From assembly GCA_004352715.1 (NCBI GenBank), contig SCFE01000109.1:1148326-1212325 (forward strand): 64,000 bases of DNA. The letters run 5' to 3'. Source of the stretch: Hofstenia miamia (Eukaryota > Xenacoelomorpha > Acoela). The position numbers and the translations under genes were made by a program. Under the pieces are notes generated by a model that had not been told where the DNA came from, ran no database searches, and worked only from the letters and a program-made list of their open reading frames with translations. Positions 10,945 through 22,280 of this stretch are shown here, piece by piece. Numbering within the stretch: position 1 is the first letter of the stretch; each line of letters starts with the position of its first letter.

Positions 10945-12896
10945 TTGTTTCATACCTTTGGTTGTTGCAGCAACCACTAACATCATAATGACAACTTTAG
11001 TAATAAATAATCAGTGAGCAAATGCTTGGAAATATAACTCACTTTTTTCCTGTCATTGATGATATTTGGAGAGAGCTCATGCAAATAATTGGCAATGGAA
11101 TTTGAAAATTAAAAGTTTTTTTTAGTTTTCAACATTATAAGTTTATAATAAACCTGAAGTTTTAAATTTTTATACCATTTATTTAAAAAAAACATTTTTT
11201 GAAATTTTTTTTTCATTTTTTCACACTAGTGATCTGAATTTTGATCAGAATTGTTTGAAATTTCAAAACAAGAATTTCACACAGCCACAAATTTTTTTTA
11301 AAAATATTTATTTTGAAATTCCAGGTTGGCCTTTAGATATTATATCTTAACTTTAGCAGGATACAGCAACAAAAATTTTAAAGATATCACAGCTCCATTT
11401 GAATTTTTAATTAGAAAATTTCACTGAAAAAATTTGTTTCTCAGAATTTTTAGCTCTAAGGAAAAAACACTAACTTTGCAATATTGATTTTAAAACAACT
11501 CTTTAGAACTTTTTAAAATGAAAAGATGATTGTATATTTGGAAACTAGATGTTCCAATTTACTTATAAATGTTTGCATTTTATTGTTTAAGTCAACTGAT
11601 TCATTTAACTTTCAAATTCTGTACACCTACTGCAATAAGGTTTTAGATTAATTTAATGTATTCTGTTATAATTTATTAATTGCAATTTATTTTCCTATAC
11701 ATAATATTTATTTAAATATTTCAGGTGGTATTTAATCTCTCTGTAAAACTGAAATCAAGAAATCTTTATATAAAGCAAGAAAACCCACTACCAATTAAAA
11801 TAAATACAATGGTATTATTTTATTATATTCTACTTGTGTGTACAGATTATAAAGCATTAATCTGCAAATATATATTAAATGAAATATTTTGATTTATCTG
11901 GGTAGCTCTGAAAAAACTGATGGAACTGTAGCTCTGAAAAGAATTGATTAAGATAGCAGCTCTGAAAAGTACATCTTTACAGTGAACCCTGTGAAGATTT
12001 CAATAGAGTCTTCACTGAAATCCACTTCACGTCAATTGTGACGTCACAGCATGAATCCTCAAAATTTGCAAAAGCAATGCAAGAGCAAGACTATTATAAT
12101 AAAATCAAAAGATTTAGAAATAGTCCTGCTCAAATGTTTATTTTTTGCTTTTTTCTAAAATCTTGTTTCTCAAGCATATATTTTCTCTAATTTCATCTCA
12201 AAACAGAATTTCTTGATTCTCAGTAGAGAATCTTAATCTAGTCTTGAAAGCTCTGCTTACAGCATGAATTTACAACTTAATTTTAATTTTTTGTAAATTT
12301 AATTGAAAATGCAAATTTTGTTAGATAGATTTTGAAATCACTTTTCAAATATTTTTTAAACTGAAAAGATCATTATATTTTCAGAATCTAGATGTTCAAA
12401 TTTACTTATAAATGCTAACATTTTATTGTTTAAGTCAACTGAGGTATTTAACTTTTAAATTCTGTACAATTTAGTTCTGTATTATATCAATTTAAGGTAT
12501 TTCTAATCCTAGATTTTGCTTAAGCTATTGCTGATTTTAAGTAAATTCAAAGCTTGCAAGTCTATTGCTGAGCTTAGTTTTTCATTTTGAGAAATGATTA
12601 CAGCATCAATTTACAATTTAATTTCAATTTTTTGGAAATTTAATTAAAAACACAAATTTTGTTAGATAGATTTTGAAATTGTTTTCCAAATATTTTTGAA
12701 AATAAAAATGGTTATATATTCAGAATATAGATGTTTAAAATTACTTATTGATACTCACATTTTATTGTTAAAGTGAAATGAAGCATTTTACTTCAAAATT
12801 CTATGAAGTTTGTTCTGAATTACTATCTTTTAGGGTATTTCATTTTTGACTAATAAACTATAACAGACTGGCTTGGTGCACTTTTGCAGCAAAGTC
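10945..12896. other. AT-rich interval with diverged direct repeats
   Basis: No coding region is supported. Three related segments near 11490-11640, 12310-12480 and 12655-12820 share the order TTTTGAAA, TAGATGTT, TTTACTTATAAATG and CATTTTATTGTT. A CRE-like palindrome, GTGACGTCAC, lies at about 12038-12047. Confidence 0.6.
11490..12820 (+). repeat. Three dispersed, diverged direct repeats of about 150-200 bp
   Basis: The units at about 11490-11640, 12310-12480 and 12655-12820 align by eye over the motif series AGATGTTCCAATTTACTTAT and CATTTTATTGTTTAAGTC. The second and third also share TTTTGTTAGATAGATTTTGA just upstream. They are non-coding and their origin is unknown. Confidence 0.65.
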
Positions 12897-13157
12897 TTAG
12901 CTTGGAGGATAAGCATGGAAACAAAGTAAGTTATTTGTTTGCCTCAGGTAACATAACACAGCAATTATCCTGGCAGCCCTGAAATCTGGAGAAGAGTCCC
13001 TGCTAACATCATTGCTGCCACAAATTACTACTACAGACTCAAAAGCTTCCCATTTGAATATTGTAAACATCCACCACATTGACATAAAGAATGCCAATAT
13101 TTGGGAAAAGCCCAGGTACCACACATCTTGCAAGATGTGAGGTACCCACAACAGCAA
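12897..13157 (-). pseudogene. SGNH/GDSL hydrolase-like fragment (possible)
   Basis: The open frame carries VVVICGSNDV, resembling block III (GxND) of SGNH hydrolases. In another frame just upstream, VGTSHLARC resembles the block I GDSHL segment with Asp replaced by Thr. The two are arranged as in SGNH proteins but are joined by a frame change, and the catalytic Ser-context Asp is lost. Such domains occur in host esterases and in some retroelement proteins. No other block (D-x-x-H) is visible. I regard it as a degraded fragment, and the identification is tentative. Confidence 0.4.
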
Positions 13158-15477
13158 CTCACCTATACTTTATGTACCTATCCCTAGCAAATGAAAATTT
13201 TAATTTGTCTCCTCTAAACACAAATTTAATGCTGTAATTTATTATATCAGAAAGTGCATTTGACTGATAAGTTGAATGTGCATGCCAAGACATTTTTTAA
13301 AGCTTTTTTTACATTTCTTATTAAATTATTGAAATGTAGTCTGACTATATTTACAATATTTATATAAATTTTAAGAATCTAATAGCATTTATAATATATA
13401 AATAATAGTCTTTACATGCAAATCAAAGTAATTTTAAAGTATAGTTAAGACGTTTTAATCAAATTAAAAATTTAAGTGTAGCAAAAAATTAAGGTATTTA
13501 GGGATTTTTGAATTTTAGTAATGGTCATTTAATATCATTCATTAAAATAAATTTTCCTTGCTCTATTTGACGTTAATTAAATACAGCTAAAAAAATCAAA
13601 TTAGTTTAATAGTACCAACAAACCTCCACTACAACACAAAGTGTTTTTTATTCAACTGTTTTTATTAAAAAAATTCAAATTTTTGAATTTTCATTCATTT
13701 CCAAAAATCTTAGCAAAACTATTGACATCAAAATTGAAAAAACAGAGAAAATGGCAATTATTAGAAAAAAGAAAATACAATTTTATTTAAAAAATACCCT
13801 ATTTAATAGCTATTTTAGACAAAATTAGAAAAAATTGCAATCCTAATCAATCAAAATGATTTTCTTAGTTGAAGTTATAACAATATCCATACTTTAATAC
13901 CAATTTCAAGCACCATTCCTGATCTATATAAGCAAATATTAATCATACCATAGCTAAACAAATAATCTAAAAAAATTATATCCAATGTAGGAAATTAATT
14001 AAATATGAATGATGAAAAATGAAAACATTAAGTACAATCAAATACAAATGCTAATGCAAACTCAACCAATTCATAGTATAACTAAGTAAACAACTAAAAT
14101 TGCTATTTTTGCTGTGAAGCTAAAGAGATATCTAATTGATTCCAATACATGCTGCAGTACAATAGGAAAAAGGTTCCAAAGGCAAGTGAAGTGAGCCTTT
14201 TGAGTGGGTCTTTTAAATTACATAAACCTCTTGATCACCAATTCAAAGAATACACCAAAACCACTCCTCCAACTTGTAGTTTTAATAATTTCCATCTAAA
14301 ATAGGAATTTCATAAGAATGAATAAACAGAAATATGATATTTAAAACAGTGTTAAGTAGAAAATTAAACAGTGAGCTTTAGGGTTTCTAACTGCCACTTG
14401 ATATGAAAATTCATGAAAACTTTAAGGAAATATTAAAATTAACAAGGATAGCCTCAATAAATAGACATTAATGCAGACCATATTTGTAAATTCAAAATAG
14501 CATATAATAATCCAAATTGCTAATAATTCAAAGATAATAGTAGCTATCTAAATTTAATATAATGATATATATTTGACCCACAAAAATGAAAACACAAAAG
14601 GTTTGAAAAGCTTATTTATTTTATTGGGTGAGACAAATGTTGGGCAAAAGAGCTTTTGGGCAAGAAATCAATTTTGGCAAAAAATACTATTGGGCAAAAA
14701 TTACATTGGGCAAATAGTCTAATTAGGCATAAGTTATTAAATCTTAATACTTTTTCTGCTTGGAAACAAAATAGTTTTGTTTTAAATGTTTTCTAAACTT
14801 TACTTAATTAGGATTTGCTTATTCTAAGTTCCAAGATTATTTTGTTTTGTTGAATCAGGGGCTGGGAACTCTACCAGCACTAGGGAACTCTCTTTCCTCA
14901 TTGCTTAGAGTGGCCATTTTCATGTCATCACAGAAAATAAGAGACAAAATCTAAATAACTTAGTAAGTTAGTCTAGGACTGAATCACAATATTCTGAATA
15001 CAAAAAATTCTATTGTAAACATATCAGTAAAACAATGCTATTGTTGTTAATCTAAAGCCAGTACATGACCCTCACCAACAGTTCAATCACACACAAAGTT
15101 ATTACATTATCAAATTACAACAATTGCTAAAAAATATAGCTAGTTTTAATCATTTAATTTGTATACAGATTTCTAAGACAAATCACAGTAGAAACTTTGA
15201 TATGGGATGTATTTGATCTCTACTTTTTGTTCTGGTTTCTCAAACAACAGAACAATTACCTCATTTAATATTCATTGTTGGATATTATCATAATGGTAGA
15301 AACATTGTTGCAAAGCCTGAAAGATGATTGAGGAGATTTCTGGTTGAGCTGCTATTCTTCAAAGTTGACAACTCACTAGTTGCACAGTTCTACTGATCAA
15401 AAACCTGTAATGATCAAGATAAAGATTCTCATTTTGTTATATTTTGTACAAATTCATTTCCATTATATTCACCATGT
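13158..15477. other. AT-rich interval, no gene
   Basis: No coding sequence is supported. The only structure noted is the short tandem repeat at 14637-14720. Confidence 0.5.
14637..14720 (+). repeat. Degenerate TTGGGCAAAA minisatellite
   Basis: The decamer TTGGGCAAAA or a one-to-two-base variant recurs five times within about 85 bases, at roughly 17-22-base spacing. Confidence 0.7.
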
Positions 15478-16392
15478 TGTAGAGTCACTCAGGGCCCTTA
15501 TTTTTGCTTTTATTTATTTAATGGCACTTTCCTTTTATTAATTTGGTGCTAATTTTTTATTTAATTCAGTGATTTTAATGATTTTTAGTGTTTATGAAAT
15601 TAAGTTTCAAAGTAGTTATTAATAGTCCCCTTGATCAAGTTGAACATGTAATTGCTCATTTGAATTGTGAGGGAATTGAAGCAAATTTTGTAAAATGGTA
15701 AATATTTACCTTTTTCTTGTATATAAGTAGGGAAATCATTGTAGTAAATGTCAAATAAATTTTGTCTCACTGGATACCATTTGCTTTTTATTTACTAAAT
15801 ATCTTTAACCTTTTTAGCTATGGTATTGATTTAATAAGAATGCATTTGTAAGATCCAGAAATAATGTGGGAGGAACTCTGCTGAGCCTGGGGCAACAACT
15901 TGCCCCTGGACAGATGGTAGCCCATATTGTGGTTGCTTTAGGGCTAAGTATACATATAGGGAATAAAAACTGTTAACATCAATCAGTTTGTACATGCACT
16001 TAATAACAACACCATGCAAATATAATATGCTGTTGGCAATTACATGTGATTATATTTTATTTAATGAGCTGAGATAAGAAGAACATTGAGCTAAATTTGT
16101 TTATTAGGCTAGAAATTAATACTAGAGACACACAATTAGCACCTTGGCATGTAAGGATGGTTTTTCATGATTTGGCTTCAGCATGATGCTGTGTGAATTG
16201 GTCACTATCTGGAATGCCTTCTTAGGGAATGGTTTTGGGTTTTTCTATAGTGAAATTGGTGAACTACCAATGTTCATTTGTTTTGTTGGAATGTGGGTCA
16301 CTCTTGGTGATGGTAAATGTTTGCAACCTTCAGTCTGTACTATATGTTATCCAGTGAGGCTCAAGCAGTTAGACCTACCCCGTGATTCTACA
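15478..16392 (+). repeat. 5' LTR of copy E2 (LTR family 2)
   Basis: It begins TGTAGAGTCACTCAGGGCCC and ends GTGATTCTACA, giving short inverted termini TGTAGA/TCTACA with canonical TG and CA. It is about 915 bp. It is alignable along its length to 45957-46870 and, at its end, to 19327-19478. A TATA-like ATATAAGTAGGG lies near 15720, and an AATAAA-type motif occurs about 35 bases later, consistent with promoter and R-region functions. Confidence 0.88.
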
Positions 16393-16410
16393 TGGTGACC
16401 CTGATGTGAT
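16393..16410 (+). promoter_or_regulatory. Primer binding site
   Basis: TGGTGACCCTGATGTG follows directly after the LTR's terminal CA. The leading TGG, complementary to a tRNA CCA end, is the expected start of a minus-strand primer site. I did not identify the tRNA. Confidence 0.8.
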
Positions 16411-16786
16411 TTAGAACTGTTCTTGGTGTTTTCTTACTGTATTTGGTTTTGTTCTTTCCATTAGGTGTGAGTCAGCTGGGATGGATTTCCCCTGACCATG
16501 ATTTACTTCACAACCAATCAATGCACATTTTTACCTTGTACATAATTCTACACTTTCAATTCTGTGATCTGAAGCCATTACTGAGCCTCATATTGTTTTT
16601 ACCCATTATTAGTGCCATATTGGCATTGTCTTGTTATTCTAGTAATTGGAATGATTGCCATACCTATACCTCACTGCTGTCTGTCTGCTTTTTATTTCTC
16701 CTATACAGTTGGATGTTTCTCCCACATTTTTGGAATTGTTTTTGGAACCTTTTTCTTATTTTACTTTTACTTGTTCTTGTTCTTAT

Positions 16787-18404
16787 GGAAATGGATTTTT
16801 CTATTTCTCATAATGGGACACCCTCTCTGGACATCCCCTGTGTGAGCATTGGCGGCCTGGATGCTGCACCTCACACTGTTGGATTTGATCCTGTTGTCAT
16901 TATACCTACACCTACTCCCACCAAACCTGTTTTTGCTATGTCTACACCCTCTGAAGTTTCTCAGCAAGAGATCCCCACTCCTTCTACCTCATCAAACCCA
17001 TTTATTTTATATATGCCATCATTGCCTCCTCCAGAGTTACCAACAACTGAAGTTGAACAGATTAGAGAAGCCCTTTCCAAGCAGATTTCCCAGCACCACT
17101 CCTGTGAAGCCTGCCTTGATGCCTTGCAGGCAGAGCTACAACAACAAGCCACTGCAGCTTGGCAGTATTAGAGATTATTGCTTGATTTGATTTCTGCATT
17201 AGAGAGGCAAGTTCAAGAACCTACCCCTCCTTCTCCACTAATCTCACTAGGAGAACCTGAGTACATAGCTCATGCCTTTTTGGATAATGCTTTTGATGCT
17301 CTCTGAAAGATTTTGAAGTATTATATCACAGATGTTTTCTGCTCACTTTTCTTGTGCTTTAATAGTACCTACCATGACTCCAGTGATGCTGACATTTGGT
17401 ACCCCATTACCTCTTTCACAGTTGGAGGCCCTATATTCACCCAGTCAGCTCTCACACAAGTTTCAACATTAACCACCATAGCTATGCAAGGACCTTGTAC
17501 CCTGAGTGCACCTGTCAGTGTCACAGTTACTCCAACTGCTATGATCACTTCACCTCCTCCCCTGAGTAACCCTATCAAGTATGCAACAACTTATTGGCCA
17601 TGCTTTACCCAGGTGACCTTTCCCACAGAAGCATCTGGAAGCGAATCAGCAAACCTTTTAAATCAACACTCCATGTTGCCCAAATTTACTGGAAAAATTG
17701 ATGAGATCTCACAGTCATTTGAAGAGTGGCTCTTCCTCATTGAGCTCACTTTGAAACAATATAAAGCCACTCAATTCCCCATGTATCTCCAAGACCTTGC
17801 ATACAATCAGTACATGATGTTGGACAGAGAGGTCAAAATGAATTATCAACTACTCATTGGTCATTTTGAGGACCATTACAAGGCACCTCATATAAAACAG
17901 CAATATAAGACGCTCTTATGTGATATCTCCTTCAAAAAGGGAGATGATGTCATGACCTATATCACACAGGTCAACAGACTATTTCATCTTAGCAAGCTGA
18001 TGCTGGAATACTCACAACATGATCTCTTTTCATATATCTGTCAAGGTTCCCCTCCACCATTCAGAGCCATCTTGAACTCAAGTGCAATCTGGAGGATGAC
18101 TTGAACTCCATTGTCAAAAAGGCAATCAGCATAGTCTACATGTTGCAAAATACAACTCACATTGAAAAAGATGCTGGAGATTTAAAGACAGGTCTGATGG
18201 CCCCCAAACCACCAACCTCCTCAAGTTCTGCTGTAGTGCAGAAGAAACCTGATAACAAATGCTGCAGACAATTAGGTCACATTCAGACCCAGAGTGGTGC
18301 AGTTATTCATCTAGTGGCTAATGAAGATGGTTTCATTATTGGAGAGCCATCAACTGAAGTGTGTACTCCCAATCCCCTGGTTGAGTCTGTCAGTCATTTA
18401 AATT
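16787..18404 (+). pseudogene. Gag-like region of copy E2, broken
   Basis: The reading most like gag starts near 16787 (MEMDFSISHNG), although the frame is open from 16443 through a hydrophobic stretch that looks like untranslated leader. A Pro/Thr-rich linker (PTPTPTKP) and a helical segment (VEQIREALSKQISQ) precede a TAG at 17169 and a TGA near 17304. From 17313 a long open frame (263 codons) contains the capsid domain: LPKFTGKIDE, SFEEWLFLIEL, FPMYLQDLAYNQYM, YQLLIGHFEDHYK and HDLFSYICQG. A frame change near 18100 leads to a degraded knuckle, KCCRQLGH. Colinear similarity to copies A and D supports the call. Confidence 0.82.
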
Positions 18405-18419
18405 AGATGGAGCACCACC

Positions 18420-19326
18420 TCCCAAAAACCATGTGCATGATGTCTTGGTGATCACCTTGTTATTCCATACCAATGTCATCCCAGCAGATGTGAACAGACT
18501 TTTAAATAATGTCACAATGGAAGCCTCTGCTTCTATAATAAGCAACACCTGTGGTGATAAGCTTTGCTTGGAGAGAGAGAGAGTCTATTGCTGTCTTCAG
18601 CAAGCTTGCTGGATGGTTGGGAAACACTATCTTGTTGAAAGTTCAGGTAAATAGTCTTGCCAGGAGTGGTTCTGAGTGGATCTCATTGTTATAGACACTT
18701 GTGATCAGCCCTTGCCATACAACATCATCCTCAGCAATGATTTTCTCAAAAAGAACGCCTGCATTAGAGACTATGGAAATAATACAATCTTGATCCATGA
18801 AAGTGAGCCTCAGGAGGAGCTTACTGCAATCTGTAACAAAGAAATTTTGTTAACACTATCTGAAAGTATTGTTGTGGAACCCTGGCACTGGCAACAAGTT
18901 GCTGTCATTGCTAACTCTCCTTTTGAGGGCAACATTATGATCTTTGGACAAAGAGGGAAACACCTTCTGGGCACACACTTTTCTCCAGACCTCTGCCATC
19001 TCTCCTTTGGCAGGACTTGTATCACTGTGCTCAACAGTTCTGCTCATCTGATCCAAATGGATCCAACCAAAATTTCTATTGTCACCACTCTGGTCCAACT
19101 TGAAATGAAAGCCACTGCTTGACTGCTTGTTCTCACTGTGATTCACAATCTGTGTGAACCCAGTACGGATCCCAGTGGTAAATGAAAAAACTCACAGACA
19201 CCTGAGTCCCCAAGAACGCAATTTGCTTTCTGCTCTCTTGTGCCAGCACCAGGACATATTCAATTATGGCTCCATCAGCATTGGTAAGGCTGTCAGGGAA
19301 CAACATGCAATTACAACCAAAAGGTT
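18420..19326 (+). pseudogene. Protease and start of RT, copy E2, broken
   Basis: The region corresponding to the protease active site reads TMEASASIISNTC where copy A has the DTGAATSIITNEC pattern, so the catalytic Asp-Thr-Gly is gone. The frame at 18676-19122 matches the protease C-terminal and linker region (LPYNIILSNDFL against LPYEVILGNDFL in copy A). After a TGA at about 19120, the RT start appears (FNYGSISIGKAVREQHAIT). Sequence then passes straight into LTR at 19327. The copy is non-functional. Confidence 0.82.
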
Positions 19327-19478
19327 CTTTCTATAGTGAAATTGGCAAACTACCAATTTTCATTTGTTTTGTTGTAATGTGGGTCACTCTAGGTGATGGT
19401 AAATCTTTGCAACCTTGAGCCTGTACTACATGTTACCCCATGCTGCTTGAGCTGTTAGATGTGCCCCAGAATTCTACA
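19327..19478 (+). repeat. 3' LTR fragment of copy E2
   Basis: It aligns with 16238-16392 (TTCTATAGTGAAATTGG through GAATTCTACA). Only the last sixth of the LTR remains. Confidence 0.85.
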
Positions 19479-19484
19479 CTATGA

Positions 19485-20060
19485 GGTAGTTTTTTAATGT
19501 TATACATGGGAAAATGTGCTTGTTTATTAGAGTTGTAATTGTTTAATGTTGTAGTTTTTTAATGTTGTAATTTTTTAATGTTGTAAATTATTAATGTCGT
19601 AAATTTAATTTATTAAATATATTTAACTTGGGTTAGGGTGTAGGCCTATAAAATATTACAGATTTTGGGTTAGGGTTTTGGTCTATAAAAAAATACAGAA
19701 ATAAGGTTTCAAGTTAGGGTTTAGGTCTATCAAATAATACAGAAATATTTTTTTGATTTAGGGTTAAGGTTTAGGAAAATTTATTTGAATGTTGGGTTTG
19801 GGGCTTAGGTTTATAAAATAATAAAGAAATAAGCCTTTAAATTAGGGTATAGGTCTATAAATGATGAAAAATAGGGTTTTGGGCTTGGGTTTAGGATTAG
19901 GATACATCCAGTTGAGACTTAGGGTTAAGGTTTACGACATAAGAAATACGACATTAAAAAGCGACGACATTAAAAAATACGCTTTTAAAAAATTAGACAC
20001 TAAAACTATACGACTTTAAAAATACGACAATTTAAAACGACTTAAAAAAGCCACCCCATT
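19485..20060. mobile_element. Foldback-like element with telomere-like core repeats
   Basis: The left arm (19490-19605) holds about five tandem copies of TTTTTTAATGTTGTA. The right arm (19935-20050) holds the reverse complement, as TACGACATTAAAAA units. Between them, 19620-19930 is a degenerate minisatellite built on GGGTTAGGGTTTAGGTCTAT, with a period of about 45-75 bases. Inverted arms made of short tandem units around a repetitive core resemble foldback-type DNA elements. There is no coding capacity, and I could not define a target duplication. Confidence 0.65.
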
Positions 20061-20899
20061 TTCTATAATCAAAGTTCAAAACTGCGAATTTTAGCCTGCT
20101 TTCATCTGAAATTTCGATTTCGACTATACAAAGTTTTACGTTCAAAGGATTTTGTAAAGCCTGATTTAATGAAGGTTAGAAGTAGGCAACTCGGTGATAT
20201 CGAGTATATTTTCGTAAACCCGAAAATACTTATGCGAAAACTGCCTGTCAAACTTTGGTTTTGGTGAAATATTTGAGAGGTCTCAAATTTTTTTAAAATA
20301 TGCAGGAAAAACATGGGGATGGGTTCGGAGTCATATTTATTGTGTTGACTATACTTTTCAGAAAAGCTTTTATCATTTAATTAGTTTTTAATAACTTTTA
20401 TTTAAGAGTGATGTATTTTATGAGTAAAATCATTATATCAAAATGTAGTTCATTTTCTAGTGGTAAATGTATGTTTATGAATTAAGTCTACTTGTATCTA
20501 TTTGAATTATTTTTCCATGATGCTATTCGCATGTTACATAATGTAAATAATCGATAAGTATGCAACATAATGCTCAGGTAATGTGCCGAAATTTGTTAAA
20601 CTTAATATTAATCCTAGAAATTTTAAATAATATATTAAAAATGTAAGAATAATTTTCTCATTTAAAAATGATCAGGTAATCTTGCAATTTCCCTCAGATT
20701 GCAGGAAATAGCTTCTAATTAGTGTTCGACATTGTATATGCTGGTATAAATTATACTAATCCATAGTAGTATATACTAGTACATAAATTAAGTGATACTA
20801 GAATACATGCGATTAGAACCTAAGTGAAGACAGCAACTTGTAGCAAAGATTTTAATAGCTACCAGACATGGAATTGGTTATTGCAATGAGGGAAAGTTG
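20061..20899. other. AT-rich interval, no gene
   Basis: I see nothing beyond short unsupported open frames (for example 20102-20314, minus). Confidence 0.45.
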
Positions 20900-21133
20900 G
20901 GCGCTACTGTACTTTAGGGGACCCAGTTTGAGTGACGTCATAAAATGGGTATTAAACTCTAACCTTAACCCTAACCCTACTCCCCAACCAATGCAATTAT
21001 ATTGCATTTTATCTTGTTGATTAATTTTTGCAAAATTTTTACGTTTTGGGGTAGGGATTGGGGTTAGGGTTAAAGTTTTATTCCATTTTATGACGTCACT
21101 CAAACTGGGTCCCCTAAAGTACAATAACGCCGA
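20900..21133. mobile_element. Long-inverted-repeat MITE, about 235 bp
   Basis: The two arms are near-perfect inverted copies for about 65 bases, through TACTTTAGGGGACCCAGT, TTGAGTGACGTCATAAAATGG and an AACCCTAACCC tract. Weaker matching extends outward to the GGCG ends. About 45 bases of unique sequence separate the arms. Transcribed or single-stranded, it would fold into one long hairpin. Each arm carries the CRE octamer TGACGTCA and telomere-like CCCTAA units. Confidence 0.85.
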
Positions 21134-22022
21134 AAGTAGGACATATTACTAGTTCTTAATTTCTTATTATCCGTGTATATATTATCAGTTACACTTCATT
21201 TTTTATTACAAAAATGTAATTTTTTGGAAGGAAACCATATAGTTTCAACTATGTCACACATTGTATCCCGGTGATACATGCGACCCGGCCAAATTTTGAC
21301 ACTGTAACCCGTCTGGACCCGGTAATATTACAAAGGTAAGTACCACAATGACCTGTTTTTAAATTTAAACTTTGCTTGCAGGGTTTTGCTAAGAGTATAC
21401 TTTCATAGCAATTGTTATGAACAACACATCACGCTTTTCTTCATTGACATTCGAATGCTTAACCTTCAATTATAAAGAAGTTATAATTTCCCATAATTTA
21501 CGATATGAAACTAAAAACTATCGAATTACTTCTTATGGAGCAAAAAGTCCAATTCATGATTTTAAAATATCAGTCTGTGAAAGATTGCGGCGTATCAAAA
21601 TATTTAAGTTTAAAAAATAGATTCGTTTAAACAAATATAAGATACTAATATAATATACAATGTGAGTTCATTTGTTATTTTCTATTATAGCGAAGAGAAT
21701 GAATCCATGATATACCTTTAGTGATGGCAACGCCCTGAATGCTGGAAAAGTTGAAAATGTAGCCGATATGAAAAGAACGCTATTTTTATGTTTTGTTTAA
21801 CATTGATATTGGTTTCTTCAAATAGGATTTCAGAAATTAAGAAATTATAAGCAACGGAGTGCTATACCACAGTACTTAAACTTAACTTAGCGGTTCTTGA
21901 ATGATTACTAGTATGAATTGATGAAATTTTGGTAACTACTTTTTGCAAATGATTTTCTAAGTTATCTGATTATCAATTTCTATAATTTTGAAATAACTGC
22001 AAACCAGCAGAGAAAATGGTTT
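21134..22022. other. Interval with a CCGG-rich patch
   Basis: No gene is supported. Bases 21268-21332 are unusually CG-rich for the region (CCCGGTGATACATGCGACCC and GGACCCGGTAATATTAC). They resemble in style the GACCGG-rich patch at 60233-60330. Confidence 0.45.
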
Positions 22023-22280
22023 TTGGGCCATGGAGACACTTATGCACTTATTTACAAGAAATCGATAAATTTCCTGTTACCTATTGGTCCTCAGGGTTCA
22101 ATTCGTGGTCCCCTTTTGTTCATAATCTTCATCAATGACAATAGATTCTCAGTCACTGTTCCAACTCTATGTATGCTTTTCGCTGATGATGACAGTTGCC
22201 TGTTTTCATCCAACCCTGAAGGTATTCGAACAGCTACAAACCTGCTCTTTTATAGTAGGTTTCAGCACATCAAAATCTGA
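22023..22280 (+). pseudogene. LINE reverse transcriptase fragment
   Basis: The frame carries GPQGSIRGPLLFIIFIND followed by LFADDDSCLF. These correspond to the PQG-S-x-GP-L-F-x-x-Y-x-N-D motif and the F/Y-A-D-D catalytic motif of non-LTR retrotransposon RTs. Only the palm core remains: the frame is lost on both sides within about 100 bases. This is an old, 5'- and 3'-truncated insertion. Confidence 0.85.

Larger units (their letters stand above)
15478..19478 (+). mobile_element. Gypsy-like LTR retrotransposon copy E2, internally deleted
   Basis: The order is a complete 5' LTR (15478-16392), a tRNA-type primer binding site, gag, a degraded protease and the first part of RT, then a direct jump into the last 150 bases of a 3' LTR (19327-19478). 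The missing RT-RNase H-integrase portion and most of the 3' LTR point to a deletion after insertion. Several nonsense codons and frame changes occur inside the coding part. I do not see a convincing target-site duplication. The LTR matches the 3' LTR of copy C at 45957-46870. Confidence 0.87.

Noticed and set aside
16443-16786. Hydrophobic N-terminal 114 codons before E2 gag as a membrane or signal domain
   Set aside because: It lies in the leader between the primer site and the likely gag start. Copies A and D have no counterpart, so the open frame is probably chance.
19620-21075. TTAGGG/CCCTAA tracts as a true telomere or chromosome-fusion point
   Set aside because: The repeats are degenerate and sit inside foldback or hairpin elements with unique sequence on both sides.
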